A stretch of 64,000 nucleotides of DNA from Neoaquamicrobium sediminum (GTDB taxonomy: Bacteria > Pseudomonadota > Alphaproteobacteria > Rhizobiales > Rhizobiaceae), in contig NZ_JABETK010000002.1 of NCBI RefSeq assembly GCF_013240295.1, forward strand, positions 496,001 to 560,000, written 5' to 3'. The translations under genes were made by a program, and so were the position numbers. Below the pieces are notes generated by a model. It did no database searches. It was given only the letters and a program-made list of their open reading frames with translations, and had not been told where the DNA came from. Each line of letters starts with the position of its first letter. The stretch's first letter is position 1. Shown here one piece after another: positions 1-9,631 of this stretch.

Positions 1-70
1 TGTCTTTGCCCAACCGCGCGGCAAAAACTATGCTTAACGAATCGCAACGATCCGGGAGCAGTCATCCGCA

Positions 71-490
71 ATGCAGCAGGTCTTTGAACGCGCGCCCCTG
101 CACGCGACCACGCTGGAACTCATCTGGCAGTGGTTCCACAGGATCGTCGCCGTCTACTGCCTGCTGTTCGGGGTTCTCTACTGGGTGCGGCTGGTGGGTA
201 TATATGAAGGCGCCAACTGGCGCTTCGATCTGATGCCGGTTCACTGGCAGGTGGTTTCGGTGACGCTTGCGGTCTTGTTTCCGTTTGCCGCGAGCGGCCT
301 CTGGATGCTGGCCTCCTGGGGCTTCGTCATCTGGTTCATCTGCGCGGTGATCGAGACGACGATGTATGCGGGCTTTCCCGATCTTTACGGCTGGCGCATC
401 GAGGTGATCGTGTCCCATGCGCTCGTCGCCCTCATCTATGCCGCCTTCAGATTGGTCTTCTATATCCGCTCGCGCAAACAGGAGGATTAA
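71..490 (+). CDS. DUF6163 family inner-membrane protein
   Basis: This 139-residue protein has four hydrophobic segments (about residues 18-41, 57-77, 79-98 and 113-132) and a short basic C-terminal tail, so it is a small integral inner-membrane protein with no enzymatic motif that I can see. I assign it to DUF6163 from its length, the aromatic-rich first helix and its position just before a MarR-type ldtR gene, which is the usual rhizobial arrangement. The ATG at 71 is preceded by a purine-rich GGGAG about 12 bases upstream. Its function is unknown; the neighbourhood suggests a link to the cell envelope. Confidence 0.75.
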   Translation: MQQVFERAPLHATTLELIWQWFHRIVAVYCLLFGVLYWVRLVGIYEGANWRFDLMPVHWQVVSVTLAVLFPFAASGLWMLASWGFVIWFICAVIETTMYAGFPDLYGWRIEVIVSHALVALIYAAFRLVFYIRSRKQED

Positions 491-637
491 CCATTTTTAG
501 GCCTCTTTGCAGCTCGGCCCCTGGTAAGCCCTTGTTAAGCCTGCGGTTTAAGTCGAATTTTATAGGCATTCGATAAGGTCGGGCCAAGGTGAGAACAAAA
601 AACAAAATCACCGGGCGTCAAAACGAGAGGCTAGACC

Positions 638-1150
638 ATGATGACTTCGCGCCAGGCGGCGAAGCCCGCTGAAAACAACGATCGCTATGACTCGATCCGT
701 TCGCTTTATCTTGAATCGCTTCAGCTCGTCGAGCGGCTGCACCGCCGGTTGCTTGATGTGATCAAGGATGAATTTGACCGTGCGGGTCGCAGCGACATCA
801 ATTCCATCCAGGCACTGCTGCTCTTCAATATCGGTTCGGCTGAGCTGACCGCCGGCGAGCTGCGTTCGCGGGGCTACTATCTCGGCTCGAACGTGTCCTA
901 CAACCTCAAGAAGCTGGTCGATCTGGGCTTTATCAACCACCAGCGTTCGCGTGTCGACCGCCGCTCGGTGCGGGTGAGCCTCACGCCGAAGGGGCAGGAG
1001 GTCGCCGAGGTCGTCGCACGCCTCTATGACCGTCACGTCGGTTCGATCGAGCAGGTCGGTGGCATCAATTCGGAAGAGTTCCAGCAGATGAACCGCGCCC
1101 TGCAGCGCCTGGACCGCTTCTGGAATGACACCATCGCCTACCGCATGTAG
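638..1150 (+). CDS. ldtR: MarR-family regulator LdtR
   Basis: The 170-residue product is a winged-helix MarR protein. An N-terminal dimerisation helix runs to about residue 60. The DNA-binding core follows, with a helix-turn-helix around residues 78-100 and a wing rich in Arg and Asp (RSRVDRRSVRV). In Rhizobiales and Liberibacter, LdtR controls an adjacent L,D-transpeptidase gene, and exactly that gene lies 250 bp downstream here. A second ATG follows at 641; I chose 638 because GAGAGG sits seven bases before it. The gene ends in its own hairpin terminator, so it is probably transcribed separately from the transpeptidase. Confidence 0.88.
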   Translation: MMTSRQAAKPAENNDRYDSIRSLYLESLQLVERLHRRLLDVIKDEFDRAGRSDINSIQALLLFNIGSAELTAGELRSRGYYLGSNVSYNLKKLVDLGFINHQRSRVDRRSVRVSLTPKGQEVAEVVARLYDRHVGSIEQVGGINSEEFQQMNRALQRLDRFWNDTIAYRM

Positions 1151-1192
1151 GACCCACTCTCCGTATCGGGCCACCGGGGTCCGATTCTATCC

Positions 1193-1230
1193 GAACCGCA
1201 AGCGGCCCGCCGCTTGCGGTTCGCCGTTTT
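1193..1230 (+). terminator. Rho-independent terminator of ldtR
   Basis: A perfect 13-bp inverted repeat (arms 1193-1205 and 1210-1222) with a four-base CCCG loop is followed within five bases by TTTT. It lies 43 bp after the ldtR stop, so it should separate ldtR from the transpeptidase gene. Confidence 0.8.
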
Positions 1231-1343
1231 CAGAGTTCCGCGGCGCTGCGCCGCACCTTGGTCACGATCCTGCCATAAAGGAATGAAACCCAAACGGATA
1301 ACTTCCGTTAAGGAGTGTGGCAGCCGGGCGGGTTTGGCGATTC

Positions 1344-1353
1344 TTAACGTTAA
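1344..1353. promoter_or_regulatory. TTAACGTTAA palindrome upstream of L,D-transpeptidase gene
   Basis: A perfect 10-bp palindrome lies 50 bp before the transpeptidase start. TTAAG-type half sites also occur at about 1309 and in the ldtR upstream region near 533-552. A MarR dimer would bind such a palindrome, so this is a candidate LdtR operator. That is inference from position and symmetry only. Confidence 0.35.
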
Positions 1354-1403
1354 CCGCTCACTATGCCGGATGAAGTCGCGACTTTTCGCGGCAGACGAGA
1401 ACA

Positions 1404-2669
1404 ATGTCGGGAAAATCCATGAAGACATCTCGCCGTATCTTCCTTGCCGGTGCGGGTGCGACAGCAGCCAGCGCCTTGTCTGGAAGCGCGTTCGCGCAAA
1501 GCGCCATCGATGACATCCTCGCGTCAACCCAGCGCGGCAACTGGGACGACCAGTTCGACGCGCGCGCCACGACGCAGCCGGGCACCGTGGTCTCGACGAC
1601 GCCGGTGTTCAGCCCATTCACCGTTGCCTATATCGAGCAGACGCTCGGCCAGTATCGCGACATCGTCTCGCGCGGCGGCTGGCCGATGGTGCCGGACACC
1701 AAGGCCCTCAAGGTCGGCGTTGTCGACCCCGACGTGCAGGTGCTGCGCCGCCGCCTGATGATCTCGGGTGACCTTTCGGAACAGGCGGGCATCTCGTCTT
1801 CATTCGACACCTACGTTGACGCCGCGCTCAAACGCTTCCAGATCCGCCACGGCATTCCCGCCGACGGAGCCACCGGCCGCTTCACCTATGGCGCCATGAA
1901 CGTTTCCGCGCAGGTGCGGCTCGGCCAGCTCGAGACCAATCTCGTGCGTCTGCGCTCGATGTCCGGTTTCCTCGGCGATCGTTACGTGATGGTGAACATT
2001 CCCGCCATTCAGATCGAGGCGGTCGAAGGGGACCGCGTTGTCTCGCGTCATGCCGCCGTGGTCGGCAAGATCGACCGCCAGACGCCGATCCTGAATTCCA
2101 AGATCCACGAGATCATCATCAATCCGTACTGGAACGCGCCTGAGTCGATCGTGCGCCGCGACATCATTCCGCTGATGCGCAAGAATCCGCAGTATCTGAC
2201 CGAAAACAACATCCGCATCCTCGGGCCAAACGGCGAAGTCGATCCGATGAGCATCGACTGGTCGACGGAAGAGGCGGCAAAGCTGCGCTTCCGGCAGGAT
2301 CCGGGCAAGATCAACGCCATGGCTTCGGTGAAGATCAACTTCCCCAACCCGCATGCCGTCTACATGCACGACACGCCGCAGCAGAGCCTGTTCAACCAGC
2401 TCGAACGCTTCCACTCGTCGGGCTGCGTGCGCGTCCAGAACGTGCGCGACCTCGTCACCTGGCTGCTTCGTGACACGCCCGGCTGGGACAGGCGCCATAT
2501 CGAGCAGACGATCCAGAACGATTCGGACGTCCCGGTTGCTCTGACTAATCCGGTACCGGTGTATTTCACCTATATTTCGGCCTGGGCAAGCGACGGTGGT
2601 GTGGCGCATTTCCGCGACGACATCTACGGCCGCGACGGGGTGGAGGAGCTTCAGCTCTCCACGCTCTGA
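1404..2669 (+). CDS. L,D-transpeptidase (YkuD domain), Tat-exported
   Basis: This 421-residue periplasmic enzyme probably makes or remodels 3-3 peptidoglycan cross-links or attaches proteins to the wall. A twin-arginine signal (SRRIFLAG followed by a hydrophobic stretch and an AFA cleavage motif near residue 31) is visible. A peptidoglycan-binding-like helical region spans about residues 100-170. The YkuD catalytic domain spans about 185-365 with the signature SSGCVRV, placing the nucleophile at Cys341. An in-frame ATG at 1419 is an equally good start and leaves the signal intact. It is the expected target of LdtR, encoded just upstream. Confidence 0.9.
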   Translation: MSGKSMKTSRRIFLAGAGATAASALSGSAFAQSAIDDILASTQRGNWDDQFDARATTQPGTVVSTTPVFSPFTVAYIEQTLGQYRDIVSRGGWPMVPDTKALKVGVVDPDVQVLRRRLMISGDLSEQAGISSSFDTYVDAALKRFQIRHGIPADGATGRFTYGAMNVSAQVRLGQLETNLVRLRSMSGFLGDRYVMVNIPAIQIEAVEGDRVVSRHAAVVGKIDRQTPILNSKIHEIIINPYWNAPESIVRRDIIPLMRKNPQYLTENNIRILGPNGEVDPMSIDWSTEEAAKLRFRQDPGKINAMASVKINFPNPHAVYMHDTPQQSLFNQLERFHSSGCVRVQNVRDLVTWLLRDTPGWDRRHIEQTIQNDSDVPVALTNPVPVYFTYISAWASDGGVAHFRDDIYGRDGVEELQLSTL

Positions 2670-2692
2670 TTGCCAGACACGCTGCAAAATTG

Positions 2693-2725
2693 AAGGCCGC
2701 CTCCAGGGCGGCCTTTTCTTTTTCG
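2693..2725 (+). terminator. Rho-independent terminator after L,D-transpeptidase
   Basis: A 9-bp perfect stem (2693-2701 with 2707-2715) and a five-base loop are followed by a T-rich tract (TTCTTTTT). It begins 24 bp past the stop codon. Confidence 0.85.
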
Positions 2726-2827
2726 GAACGGCGCAAAAGGGCGATCAAAATTCGCGTGCCGAACATGGAAGGGCCTCGGGAAGTGTGTTAATGCGCCGCC
2801 ATCTCCCGACGAGTAAAGGACTGAGCC

Positions 2828-4140
2828 ATGGCCCTCGACCCCGCAGCAGCGACGGATGCGTCCGCATTCTTCACCGAGACGCTCGAATCGCGCGACCCGG
2901 AAATCTTTGGGGCCATCCGCAAGGAGCTCGGTCGCCAGCGTGATGAAATCGAGCTGATCGCCTCGGAGAACATCGTCTCCCGCGCCGTTCTCGAGGCGCA
3001 GGGCTCGATCATGACCAACAAATATGCGGAAGGGTATCCGGGCAAGCGCTACTATGGCGGCTGCCAGTTCGTGGACATCGCCGAGGAACTGGCCATTGAG
3101 CGCGCCAAGAAGCTGTTTTCCTGCAACTTCGCCAATGTGCAGCCGAATTCGGGCTCGCAGATGAACCAGGCGGTGTTCCTGGCGCTGCTGCAGCCGGGCG
3201 ACACCTTCATGGGGCTGGACCTCAACTCGGGCGGCCACCTGACGCATGGATCGCCGGTCAACATGTCCGGCAAGTGGTTCAACGTCGTGTCTTACGGGGT
3301 GCGCGAGGACGATCATCTGCTCGACATGGACGCCATCGAAAAGCAGGCGCACGAGACGAAGCCGAAGCTGATCCTTGCCGGCGGCACCGCCTATTCGCGC
3401 ATCTGGGACTGGAAACGCTTCCGCGAGATCGCGGACAGCGTCGGCGCATGGCTGATGGTCGATATGGCCCATATCGCAGGCCTCGTTGCCGGCGGCGTGC
3501 ATCCGTCGCCGATCCCGCACGCCCACGTCGTCACCACCACGACCCACAAGTCGCTGCGCGGCCGCGCGGCGGCATGATCCTCACCAATGACGAGGATATC
3601 GCCAAGAAGATTAACTCCGCTGTCTTCCCCGGCCTCCAGGGAGGGCCGCTGATGCATGTCATCGCCGCCAAGGCGGTCGCCTTCCGTGAAGCGCTTCAGC
3701 CGGAGTTCCGCGCCTATGCGCAGAACGTCGTCACCAACGCCAAGGCGCTGGCCGCGAGCCTGCAGGAGACCGGGCTCGACATCGTCTCGGGTGGCACCGA
3801 CAACCATTTGATGCTGGTCGACTTGAGGCCGAAGAACGCGACCGGCAAGCGCGCCGAGGCAGCACTCGGCCGTGCCCACGTCACCTGCAACAAGAACGGC
3901 ATTCCGTTCGACCCCGAAAAGCCGTTCGTCACCTCGGGCGTGCGCCTCGGCACCCCGGCCGGCACCACGCGCGGTTTCGGCGCGGCCGAGTTCCGCGAGA
4001 TCGGCAAGCTGATCGCCGAGGTGCTGGATGGGCTCAAGGTCGCAAACTCGGACGAGGGCAACGCCTCGGTCGAGGCCGCGGTGCGCAAGAAGGTGGAAGC
4101 ACTGTGCGAGCGCTTCCCGCTCTACCCCTATCTGGGGTAA
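2828..4140 (+). CDS. glyA: serine hydroxymethyltransferase (one-base frameshift)
   Basis: SHMT interconverts serine and glycine with tetrahydrofolate, using PLP. The N-terminal part reads to residue 241, the PLP lysine in the motif TTTTHKS (Lys241), and then hits a premature stop. The rest continues in another frame with the expected RGGMILTN sequence. One C appears missing from the run at 3562-3563: adding it restores the family motif SLRGPRGGM and a protein of about 437 residues, the normal size. The ATG at 2828 follows AAAGGA. glyA heads a glyA-nrdR-ribD-ribE-ribH-nusB series. A real loss is unlikely for a central metabolic gene. Confidence 0.9.
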
Positions 4141-4177
4141 GCAGTCCGGCGAGACAGATTCGCCGGATCGATAAGCT

Positions 4178-4642
4178 ATGCGCTGCCCCTACTGCCAGTC
4201 CGAAGATACGCAGGTGAAGGATTCCCGCCCCGCCGAAGACGGGGCGGCGATCCGCCGCCGCCGCGTCTGCCCGGATTGCGGCGGCCGTTTCACCACCTTC
4301 GAGCGCGTGCAGTTGCGCGATCTCGTGGTGCTGAAGAAATCGGGCCGCAAGGTCCCGTTCGACCGCGACAAGCTGCTGCGCTCCGTCGAAATCGCCGTGC
4401 GCAAGCGCAATGTCGACCCGGAGCGCATTGACCGGGCCGTCAGCGGCATCGTCCGCCAGCTCGAAAGTTCCGGCGAGAGCGAGGTGGTTTCCGGCGAGAT
4501 CGGCCGTCTCGTCATGGAGGCCTTGAAGTCGATAGACGACGTTGCCTATGTGCGCTTCGCATCGGTCTACCGCAATTTCCGCGAGGCCAAGGATTTCCAC
4601 GACGTGCTCGGCGAGTTGCGGGGCGACGAAGACGAGGAGTAG
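4178..4642 (+). CDS. nrdR: transcriptional repressor NrdR
   Basis: NrdR represses ribonucleotide reductase genes in response to ATP and dATP. The 154-residue product has the zinc ribbon (Cys3, Cys6, Cys31, Cys34) and then an ATP-cone domain from about residue 47 to 137. It lies 37 bp after glyA and its stop codon abuts ribD, matching the usual rhizobial order. I saw no obvious pair of NrdR boxes inside the window, so its targets are probably elsewhere. Confidence 0.95.
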   Translation: MRCPYCQSEDTQVKDSRPAEDGAAIRRRRVCPDCGGRFTTFERVQLRDLVVLKKSGRKVPFDRDKLLRSVEIAVRKRNVDPERIDRAVSGIVRQLESSGESEVVSGEIGRLVMEALKSIDDVAYVRFASVYRNFREAKDFHDVLGELRGDEDEE

Positions 4643-4648
4643 GTGGCG

Positions 4649-5764
4649 ATGGCGGCACAGGACGCTGCCCGGCAGGCGGAGACTGACCGCCGCTTCATGG
4701 CCGCCGCCATCCGGCTTTCGCGCAGGCATCTTGGCCTGACGGCCACAAACCCTTCCGTGGCAACCCTCATCGTGCGCGACGGCGTGATCGTCGGGCGCGG
4801 TGTGACGGCCATCGGCGGCCGGCCGCATGCCGAGACGCAGGCGCTGGCCGAGGCCGGCGATCGCGCGCGCGGCGCGACCGCCTACGTCACCCTCGAACCC
4901 TGCGCCCATCATGGCCGCACGCCGCCTTGCGCCGACGCGCTCGTCACCGCGGGCGTGGCGCGGGTGGTGGGCGCTGCCAGCGATCCGGACGAACGCGTTT
5001 CGGGCAAGGGATATGCAATCCTGCGTGCCGGCGGCATCGAGGTTACGGAGGGCGTGCTGGCCGAAGCCGCCGCCGATATGCTGGCCGGCTACCTGAATCG
5101 GTCCCTGAAAAAACGGCCGGAAGTGATTCTCAAGCTTGCGATTTCGGCCGACGGCATGATCGGCCGGCGGGGAGAAGGCCAGGTCGCAATTACCGGCACG
5201 CAGTCGAGGCTTCAGGTGCATATGATGCGCGCCGAATGCGATGCAATCCTGATTGGTGTTGGCACTGCCGTTGACGACGACCCAGAGCTGACATGCCGGC
5301 TTCCGGGGCTGGAAGCGCGCTCCCCGACGCGCATCGTGCTCGACCGGAGCCTGCGGCTGCCGCCTTCTTCAAAGCTTGCTCAAAGCGCTCGCGAGGTGCC
5401 GGTGCTGGTGGCCGCCGCCGGCGACGCGGATGCGGGCCGCCGCGCCGCGCTGGCAGCGCAAGGCGTCGGTTTCCTGGCAACCGAGATCGACGAGACCGGA
5501 CGGATCGCGCTGCCCGAACTGCTTGAAGACCTTGCCGCGCAGGGCACGATGACGGTGATGGTCGAAGGCGGCGCGGAAACGGCCGCTCATTTCCTCGACG
5601 AGGGTCTCGTCGACCGCATTGCGCTCTATGTCGGGCCGGGCACGGTGGGACAGGGCGGCGTCGCTTCGCCGCTCGATCCGGCCGGACCGCCGGAAGGTTT
5701 CCGTCTCGTGCGGGAAGCCACGTTCGGAAAGGACCTCTATCGCGAATATGTAAGGACACGCTGA
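4649..5764 (+). CDS. ribD: riboflavin biosynthesis deaminase/reductase RibD
   Basis: This bifunctional enzyme deaminates and then reduces the pyrimidine intermediate of riboflavin synthesis. The N-terminal zinc deaminase domain shows His60-Ala-Glu62 and two zinc cysteines (Cys85 and Cys94) in the PCAHHGRTPPC motif. The reductase domain covers about residues 145-365. GTG 4643 directly after nrdR is an alternative start; I prefer ATG 4649 because GAGGAG lies about ten bases upstream. Its TGA overlaps the ribE ATG by one base, so the two are translationally coupled. Confidence 0.93.
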   Translation: MAAQDAARQAETDRRFMAAAIRLSRRHLGLTATNPSVATLIVRDGVIVGRGVTAIGGRPHAETQALAEAGDRARGATAYVTLEPCAHHGRTPPCADALVTAGVARVVGAASDPDERVSGKGYAILRAGGIEVTEGVLAEAAADMLAGYLNRSLKKRPEVILKLAISADGMIGRRGEGQVAITGTQSRLQVHMMRAECDAILIGVGTAVDDDPELTCRLPGLEARSPTRIVLDRSLRLPPSSKLAQSAREVPVLVAAAGDADAGRRAALAAQGVGFLATEIDETGRIALPELLEDLAAQGTMTVMVEGGAETAAHFLDEGLVDRIALYVGPGTVGQGGVASPLDPAGPPEGFRLVREATFGKDLYREYVRTR

Positions 5765-6381
5765 TGTTTACCGGGATTGTCACCGACGTTGGCAGCGTCG
5801 CATCCGTCTCGCCGCTGCCGGAAGGGATCCGGCTCCGGATCGAGACGGCCTATGATCCAGAGACGATCGCGATCGGGGCGTCGATCGCGTGTGCCGGCGT
5901 CTGCCTGACGGTCGTGGCGCTTCCCGAGCAGGGCTCGAACCAGCGCTGGTTCGAGGTCGAGGCTTGGGAGGAAGCGCTGCGCCTGACGACGGCGGCGAAC
6001 TGGGGTGAGGGCACCGCGATCAACCTCGAACGCGCGCTGAAGATCGGCGATGAACTGGGCGGCCACATCGTCTCCGGCCATGTCGACGGCACGGCCGAGA
6101 TCGTCGAGCGCAAGGAGGAGGGCGACGCCGTGCGCTTCACCATCGAGGCGCCGAAGGAACTGGCCCGCTTCATCGCCCCGAAAGGGTCGGTGGCGCTGGA
6201 CGGCACGTCGCTGACCGTCAATCACGTCGAAGGCAGGCGTTTCGACGTGCTCCTGATCCACCACTCGCTTTCCGTGACGACGTGGGGCGAGCGCCAGCCC
6301 GGCGACCGCGTCAACCTCGAAGTCGACACCATGGCCCGCTATGCCGCGCGACTGAGCGAGGCTGCTGCGGAGGGGTTGTAG
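5764..6381 (+). CDS. ribE: riboflavin synthase alpha chain
   Basis: Riboflavin synthase dismutates two 6,7-dimethyl-8-ribityllumazine molecules to riboflavin. The 205-residue protein contains the two tandem lumazine-binding repeats: the first starts with MFTGIVTDVG, the second near residue 98 with the GGHIVSGHVDG motif. It shares one base with the ribD stop. Its substrate is made by RibH, encoded about 100 bp downstream. No FMN riboswitch is visible before ribD or ribE. Confidence 0.95.
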   Translation: MFTGIVTDVGSVASVSPLPEGIRLRIETAYDPETIAIGASIACAGVCLTVVALPEQGSNQRWFEVEAWEEALRLTTAANWGEGTAINLERALKIGDELGGHIVSGHVDGTAEIVERKEEGDAVRFTIEAPKELARFIAPKGSVALDGTSLTVNHVEGRRFDVLLIHHSLSVTTWGERQPGDRVNLEVDTMARYAARLSEAAAEGL

Positions 6382-6486
6382 CTCCATTTTGCAAGCCTTG
6401 CGTCCCGCGCAGGGCCGCTACCCGCAACGAACCGCTTGCTAAGGTGTCGGCTTCGGCCTAAGTCACCGGCGACTTCGGAGACGACC

Positions 6487-6941
6487 ATGGCAAGCAAAAA
6501 CAACTCAAACTTCTCATCGTCGAGGCGCGTTTCTACGACGACCTTTCCGATGCGCTGCTTGCTGGCGCCAAGGCTGCGCTGGATGCCGCCGGCGCGCGTT
6601 ACGACGTGGTGACCGTGCCTGGCGCGCTTGAAGTGCCGGCCGCAATCTCGTTTGCGCTCGACGGCGGCGAGGCCGACGGGACGGAGTATGACGGCTTCGT
6701 CGCGCTCGGCTGCGTGATCCGTGGCGAGACTTATCATTTCGACATCGTGGCCAACGAATCCTGCCGTGCGCTGATGGACCTCGCCGTCGATGAATCGGCT
6801 GCGATCGGCAACGGCATCCTGACCGTCGAGAACGAGGCGCAGGCCTGGGCGCGCGCCAAGGTGGACGAGGGCGACAAGGGCGGTTTCGCCGCGCGCGCCG
6901 CGCTCACCATGATCGAACTGCGCGACCGTCTGGGAGCGTGA
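6487..6941 (+). CDS. ribH: 6,7-dimethyl-8-ribityllumazine synthase (frameshift near start)
   Basis: Lumazine synthase condenses the RibD product with dihydroxybutanone phosphate. The body is intact, including GALEVP, the [11 protein letters not shown] segment with the catalytic histidine, and GILTVEN. The natural start is ATG 6487, with GGAG six bases before it. That frame is lost after five codons because the A run at 6497-6501 holds five As where six give [16 protein letters not shown]. With one A restored the product is 151 residues, normal for the family. A -1 ribosomal slip on C-AAA-AAC is a formal alternative. Its stop overlaps the nusB start. Confidence 0.87.
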
Positions 6942-7447
6942 TCGTGTCGGAGAAATCCCCAGCGGGCAAAGCGGCAGGACCGCGCCAGGCCAACAAGCGC
7001 GGTGCCGCGCGCCTCGCCGCTGTGCAGGCGCTGTACCAGATGGACGTCGCCGGCAGCGGCATTCTGGAGATCACCGCGGAGTACGAGCAGTTCCGCCTCG
7101 GCAAGGAGGTGGACGGCGCGCAATATCGCGAGGCCGACGCACAGTGGTTCCGCGCGATCCTTTCGGGCGTAGTGGAGAACCAGAAGAACGTCGACCCAAT
7201 CATTCGTCAGGCACTGACGGACGACTGGCCGCTCTCGCGGCTCGATTCGACGCTGCGCGCGATCCTGCGCGCCGGCGTCTACGAACTGATGCAGCGCGGC
7301 GACGTGCCGGTTGCCGTGATCGTTTCCGAATATGTCGACATCGCCAAGGCGTTCTACGAGGACGACGAGCCCAAGCTGGTGAACGCCGTGCTCGATCGCG
7401 TATCGCGGCGTGTGCGAGGCGAAGGCAAGGGCAGGGATCCCGCATGA
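6938..7447 (+). CDS. nusB: transcription antitermination factor NusB
   Basis: NusB binds boxA RNA with S10 and supports rRNA transcription antitermination. The 169-residue, mostly helical protein has family features such as the [15 protein letters not shown] helix near residue 24 and the C-terminal LVNAVLDRV segment. The start is GTG 6938, overlapping the ribH stop by two bases; GTG 6944 is an alternative. Following ribH it completes the common rib-nusB arrangement. Its stop overlaps the start of the next transporter gene. Confidence 0.92.
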   Translation: MIVSEKSPAGKAAGPRQANKRGAARLAAVQALYQMDVAGSGILEITAEYEQFRLGKEVDGAQYREADAQWFRAILSGVVENQKNVDPIIRQALTDDWPLSRLDSTLRAILRAGVYELMQRGDVPVAVIVSEYVDIAKAFYEDDEPKLVNAVLDRVSRRVRGEGKGRDPA

Positions 7448-8658
7448 GCATGCCCGGCGAATCGCAGGCGCGGCGCACGGCGATCGTCCTCGCTGCCTCG
7501 CAGGCGATTGTCGGTTCCGCAGCGCCCATCTCCTTCTCCGTCGGCGGGCTCGCCGGCTACTATCTGCTCGATGCCGACAAGTCGCTGGCGACGATTCCCG
7601 TCACCGCGTTCACGGTCGGCGTGGCCGTGGGCGCGATTCCTGCAGCAGGCATCATCAAGAAGGTTGGCCAGCGCGCCGGCTTCATGACCGGCACCGGTAT
7701 CACCGCCGCTGGCGGGGCCGTGGCGACGCTCGGGCTTTTCCAGGCCTCGTTCCTGCTGTTCAGCTTCGGCTTGCTTGTGCTCGGCTTCGGCGGCGCCTTC
7801 GTGCAGCAGTTCCGCTTTGCCGCTGCCGACAACGCACCGCCGGCCTTCAAGGCGCGGGCGATCTCGTTCGTGCTCGCAGGGGGCATTATAACGGCCATAC
7901 TGGGGCCGCAGGTGGTGATCTTCACACGCGAAATGCTTGCGCCAGTGATGTTTGCCGGCTCGTTTGCCGCCATCATTGGCTTGGCGGCAGTCGGCGCGAT
8001 GATCCTCGCTTTCCTGCCGGCGCGCCAGGCCGGCTCGTCGCACGTATCCGGCGCGGAAGAACCTGCCCGGCCGCTCGGCGAAATTCTCCGCCAGCCGCTC
8101 TTCGCCATCGGCCTCCTGTGCGCCGTAGGCTCCTACGCGCTGATGAGCTTCGTGATGACCGGCGCGCCGCTGGCCATGGTCGGCTGCGGTTTCTCGCCCG
8201 ACGAAGCCGCGCTCGGCATCTCGTGGCACGTGATGGCGATGTTCGGACCGAGCTTCATCACCGGCAGGCTGATCTCGCGATTTGGCCGCGAAACCATGGT
8301 CGGCGTCGGCCTTCTGCTTCTCGTCGGCTGCGCGCTGGTCGGCTTGTCCGGCATCGATTTGTGGCAGTTCTGGACGGCGCTGATCCTGCTCGGCCTCGGC
8401 TGGAATTTCGCCTTCATAGGCGCGACCGCAATGGTGGCCGATGCCTACCGTCCCTCGGAGAAGGGCAAGGTGCAGGGCTTCCACGATTTCGTGCTGTTCG
8501 GCTCGGTCGCGCTCGCCTCGTTCCTCTCCGGTGTGGTCTACAACGAATGGGGCTGGGACATGCTCAACTGGGTGATCTTCCCGGTTGTGGTGCTGTGCCT
8601 TGCAGGCTTGGGAGCGCTGGTCGTGCTTCGTCGCAACACGGCCGTCGCATCTTCCTGA
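7444..8658 (+). CDS. MFS transporter
   Basis: The 404-residue protein has about twelve hydrophobic segments in two halves, separated by a polar loop near residues 195-215, which is the major facilitator layout. A basic loop between the second and third segments ([10 protein letters not shown]) matches the conserved MFS loop position. The substrate cannot be inferred. The ATG at 7444 overlaps the nusB stop (ATGA), so it is probably cotranscribed with the rib-nusB genes; a role in riboflavin export would be speculation. Its TGA is immediately followed by the stop of a gene on the other strand. Confidence 0.85.
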   Translation: MSMPGESQARRTAIVLAASQAIVGSAAPISFSVGGLAGYYLLDADKSLATIPVTAFTVGVAVGAIPAAGIIKKVGQRAGFMTGTGITAAGGAVATLGLFQASFLLFSFGLLVLGFGGAFVQQFRFAAADNAPPAFKARAISFVLAGGIITAILGPQVVIFTREMLAPVMFAGSFAAIIGLAAVGAMILAFLPARQAGSSHVSGAEEPARPLGEILRQPLFAIGLLCAVGSYALMSFVMTGAPLAMVGCGFSPDEAALGISWHVMAMFGPSFITGRLISRFGRETMVGVGLLLLVGCALVGLSGIDLWQFWTALILLGLGWNFAFIGATAMVADAYRPSEKGKVQGFHDFVLFGSVALASFLSGVVYNEWGWDMLNWVIFPVVVLCLAGLGALVVLRRNTAVASS

Positions 8659-8967
8659 TCATCTGCGCCCGAAGGCGGGGTGGTCGATCGTGAGTTCGAG
8701 CCGACGCGTCTCTCCGTCGATTATCCAGCGGCGCTGCGCCACCGCGAAGTCGTGGACGCTTCCTCCGGTCGTTAGCGACAGGATGTCGCCAACCGCCGCC
8801 ATTGGTCCCGGATTGGCCGCTTCGAAGACCTCCATCAGCCCATGGTGCCTGGCATAACGTTCAGCCGATGCTGTCAGCCGGATACCCACATGCATGTCGC
8901 CGACCGCAATACCGCTTCCCGGATTTGTGGGAGTATGTTTGCGGGAATCAGATGGAGGTTTCGTCAT
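8659..8967 (-). CDS. small conserved-looking hypothetical protein
   Basis: I do not recognise this 102-residue soluble protein. The central part (GDMHVGIRLTASAE) and the C-terminal half look well ordered, with no membrane segment. Its stop codon sits back to back with the MFS stop (TGATCA), and its start region overlaps the opposing DUF2165 start. Such tight packing without overlap of the 3-prime ends argues that it is a real gene. Start choice is uncertain: ATG 8973 and 8967 are both possible, with GGAAAGG upstream. Confidence 0.55.
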   Translation of the reverse strand: MTKPPSDSRKHTPTNPGSGIAVGDMHVGIRLTASAERYARHHGLMEVFEAANPGPMAAVGDILSLTTGGSVHDFAVAQRRWIIDGETRRLELTIDHPAFGRR

Positions 8968-9460
8968 GACCATGCGCCTTTCCAAGATCGTCATGTGCCT
9001 GTGCCTTGCGGCGTTCTGCTTTCTCGTCGCTTTCGGCAACATAACCGACTACGGCTCGAACTACGCGTTCGTACAGCACGTATTGAGCATGGACACGACC
9101 TTTCCCGGCAATGCGCTGATGTATCGGGCGATCACCAACCCTGCACTTTGGACGGCAGGCTATTGGCTGATCATCGCTGGCGAAGCCATTACCTGCATTC
9201 TGTTCCTGGTGGCTGCATGGCGTCTGTGGAGCGCGCGCAGCGGCACCGCCGCGCAGTTCAACGGCGCCAAGGGTGGCGTGGCCCTGGCCGCCACGATGGG
9301 TTTCCTGGTATGGTTCCTGGGATTCATGGTCATCGGCGGCGAATGGTTCGCCATGTGGCAGTCGAGCACCTGGAACGGGCAGGACGCGGCGTTCAAGTTC
9401 TACATCACCATTCTCGCCGTGCTGATCTACGTGAACCAGCCCGACGGTGAGCTGGCGTAG
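8966..9460 (+). CDS. DUF2165 family membrane protein
   Basis: The 164-residue protein has four hydrophobic segments (about residues 7-28, 60-85, 104-125 and 139-156). It also carries tryptophan- and glycine-rich loops such as GGEWFAMWQS, which match the DUF2165 family of small proteobacterial membrane proteins of unknown function. GGAGG lies seven bases before ATG 8966, which fixes the start. It is a single gene; the pyrophosphatase downstream is 170 bp away. Confidence 0.8.
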   Translation: MTMRLSKIVMCLCLAAFCFLVAFGNITDYGSNYAFVQHVLSMDTTFPGNALMYRAITNPALWTAGYWLIIAGEAITCILFLVAAWRLWSARSGTAAQFNGAKGGVALAATMGFLVWFLGFMVIGGEWFAMWQSSTWNGQDAAFKFYITILAVLIYVNQPDGELA

Positions 9461-9631
9461 GCCGCAAGGGCCGCAACCGCTGAAAGGCGGGACAAAACAT
9501 CAACTGAACCTTGACGTTCGCCGGACCGTTTCGCAAGCTGCTGCGGAAGGGTGAAGGCCGCTCGGCTTCCACCCTGTTTCTAACTGGTCCGGGGAGGGGT
9601 CTTTCGGACCGCAATCGAGGAAATCCGTGAA

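Noticed and set aside
4580..5764. Possible FMN riboswitch before the riboflavin genes
   Set aside because: ribD follows nrdR with almost no spacer, and no RFN-type sequence is present in the window.
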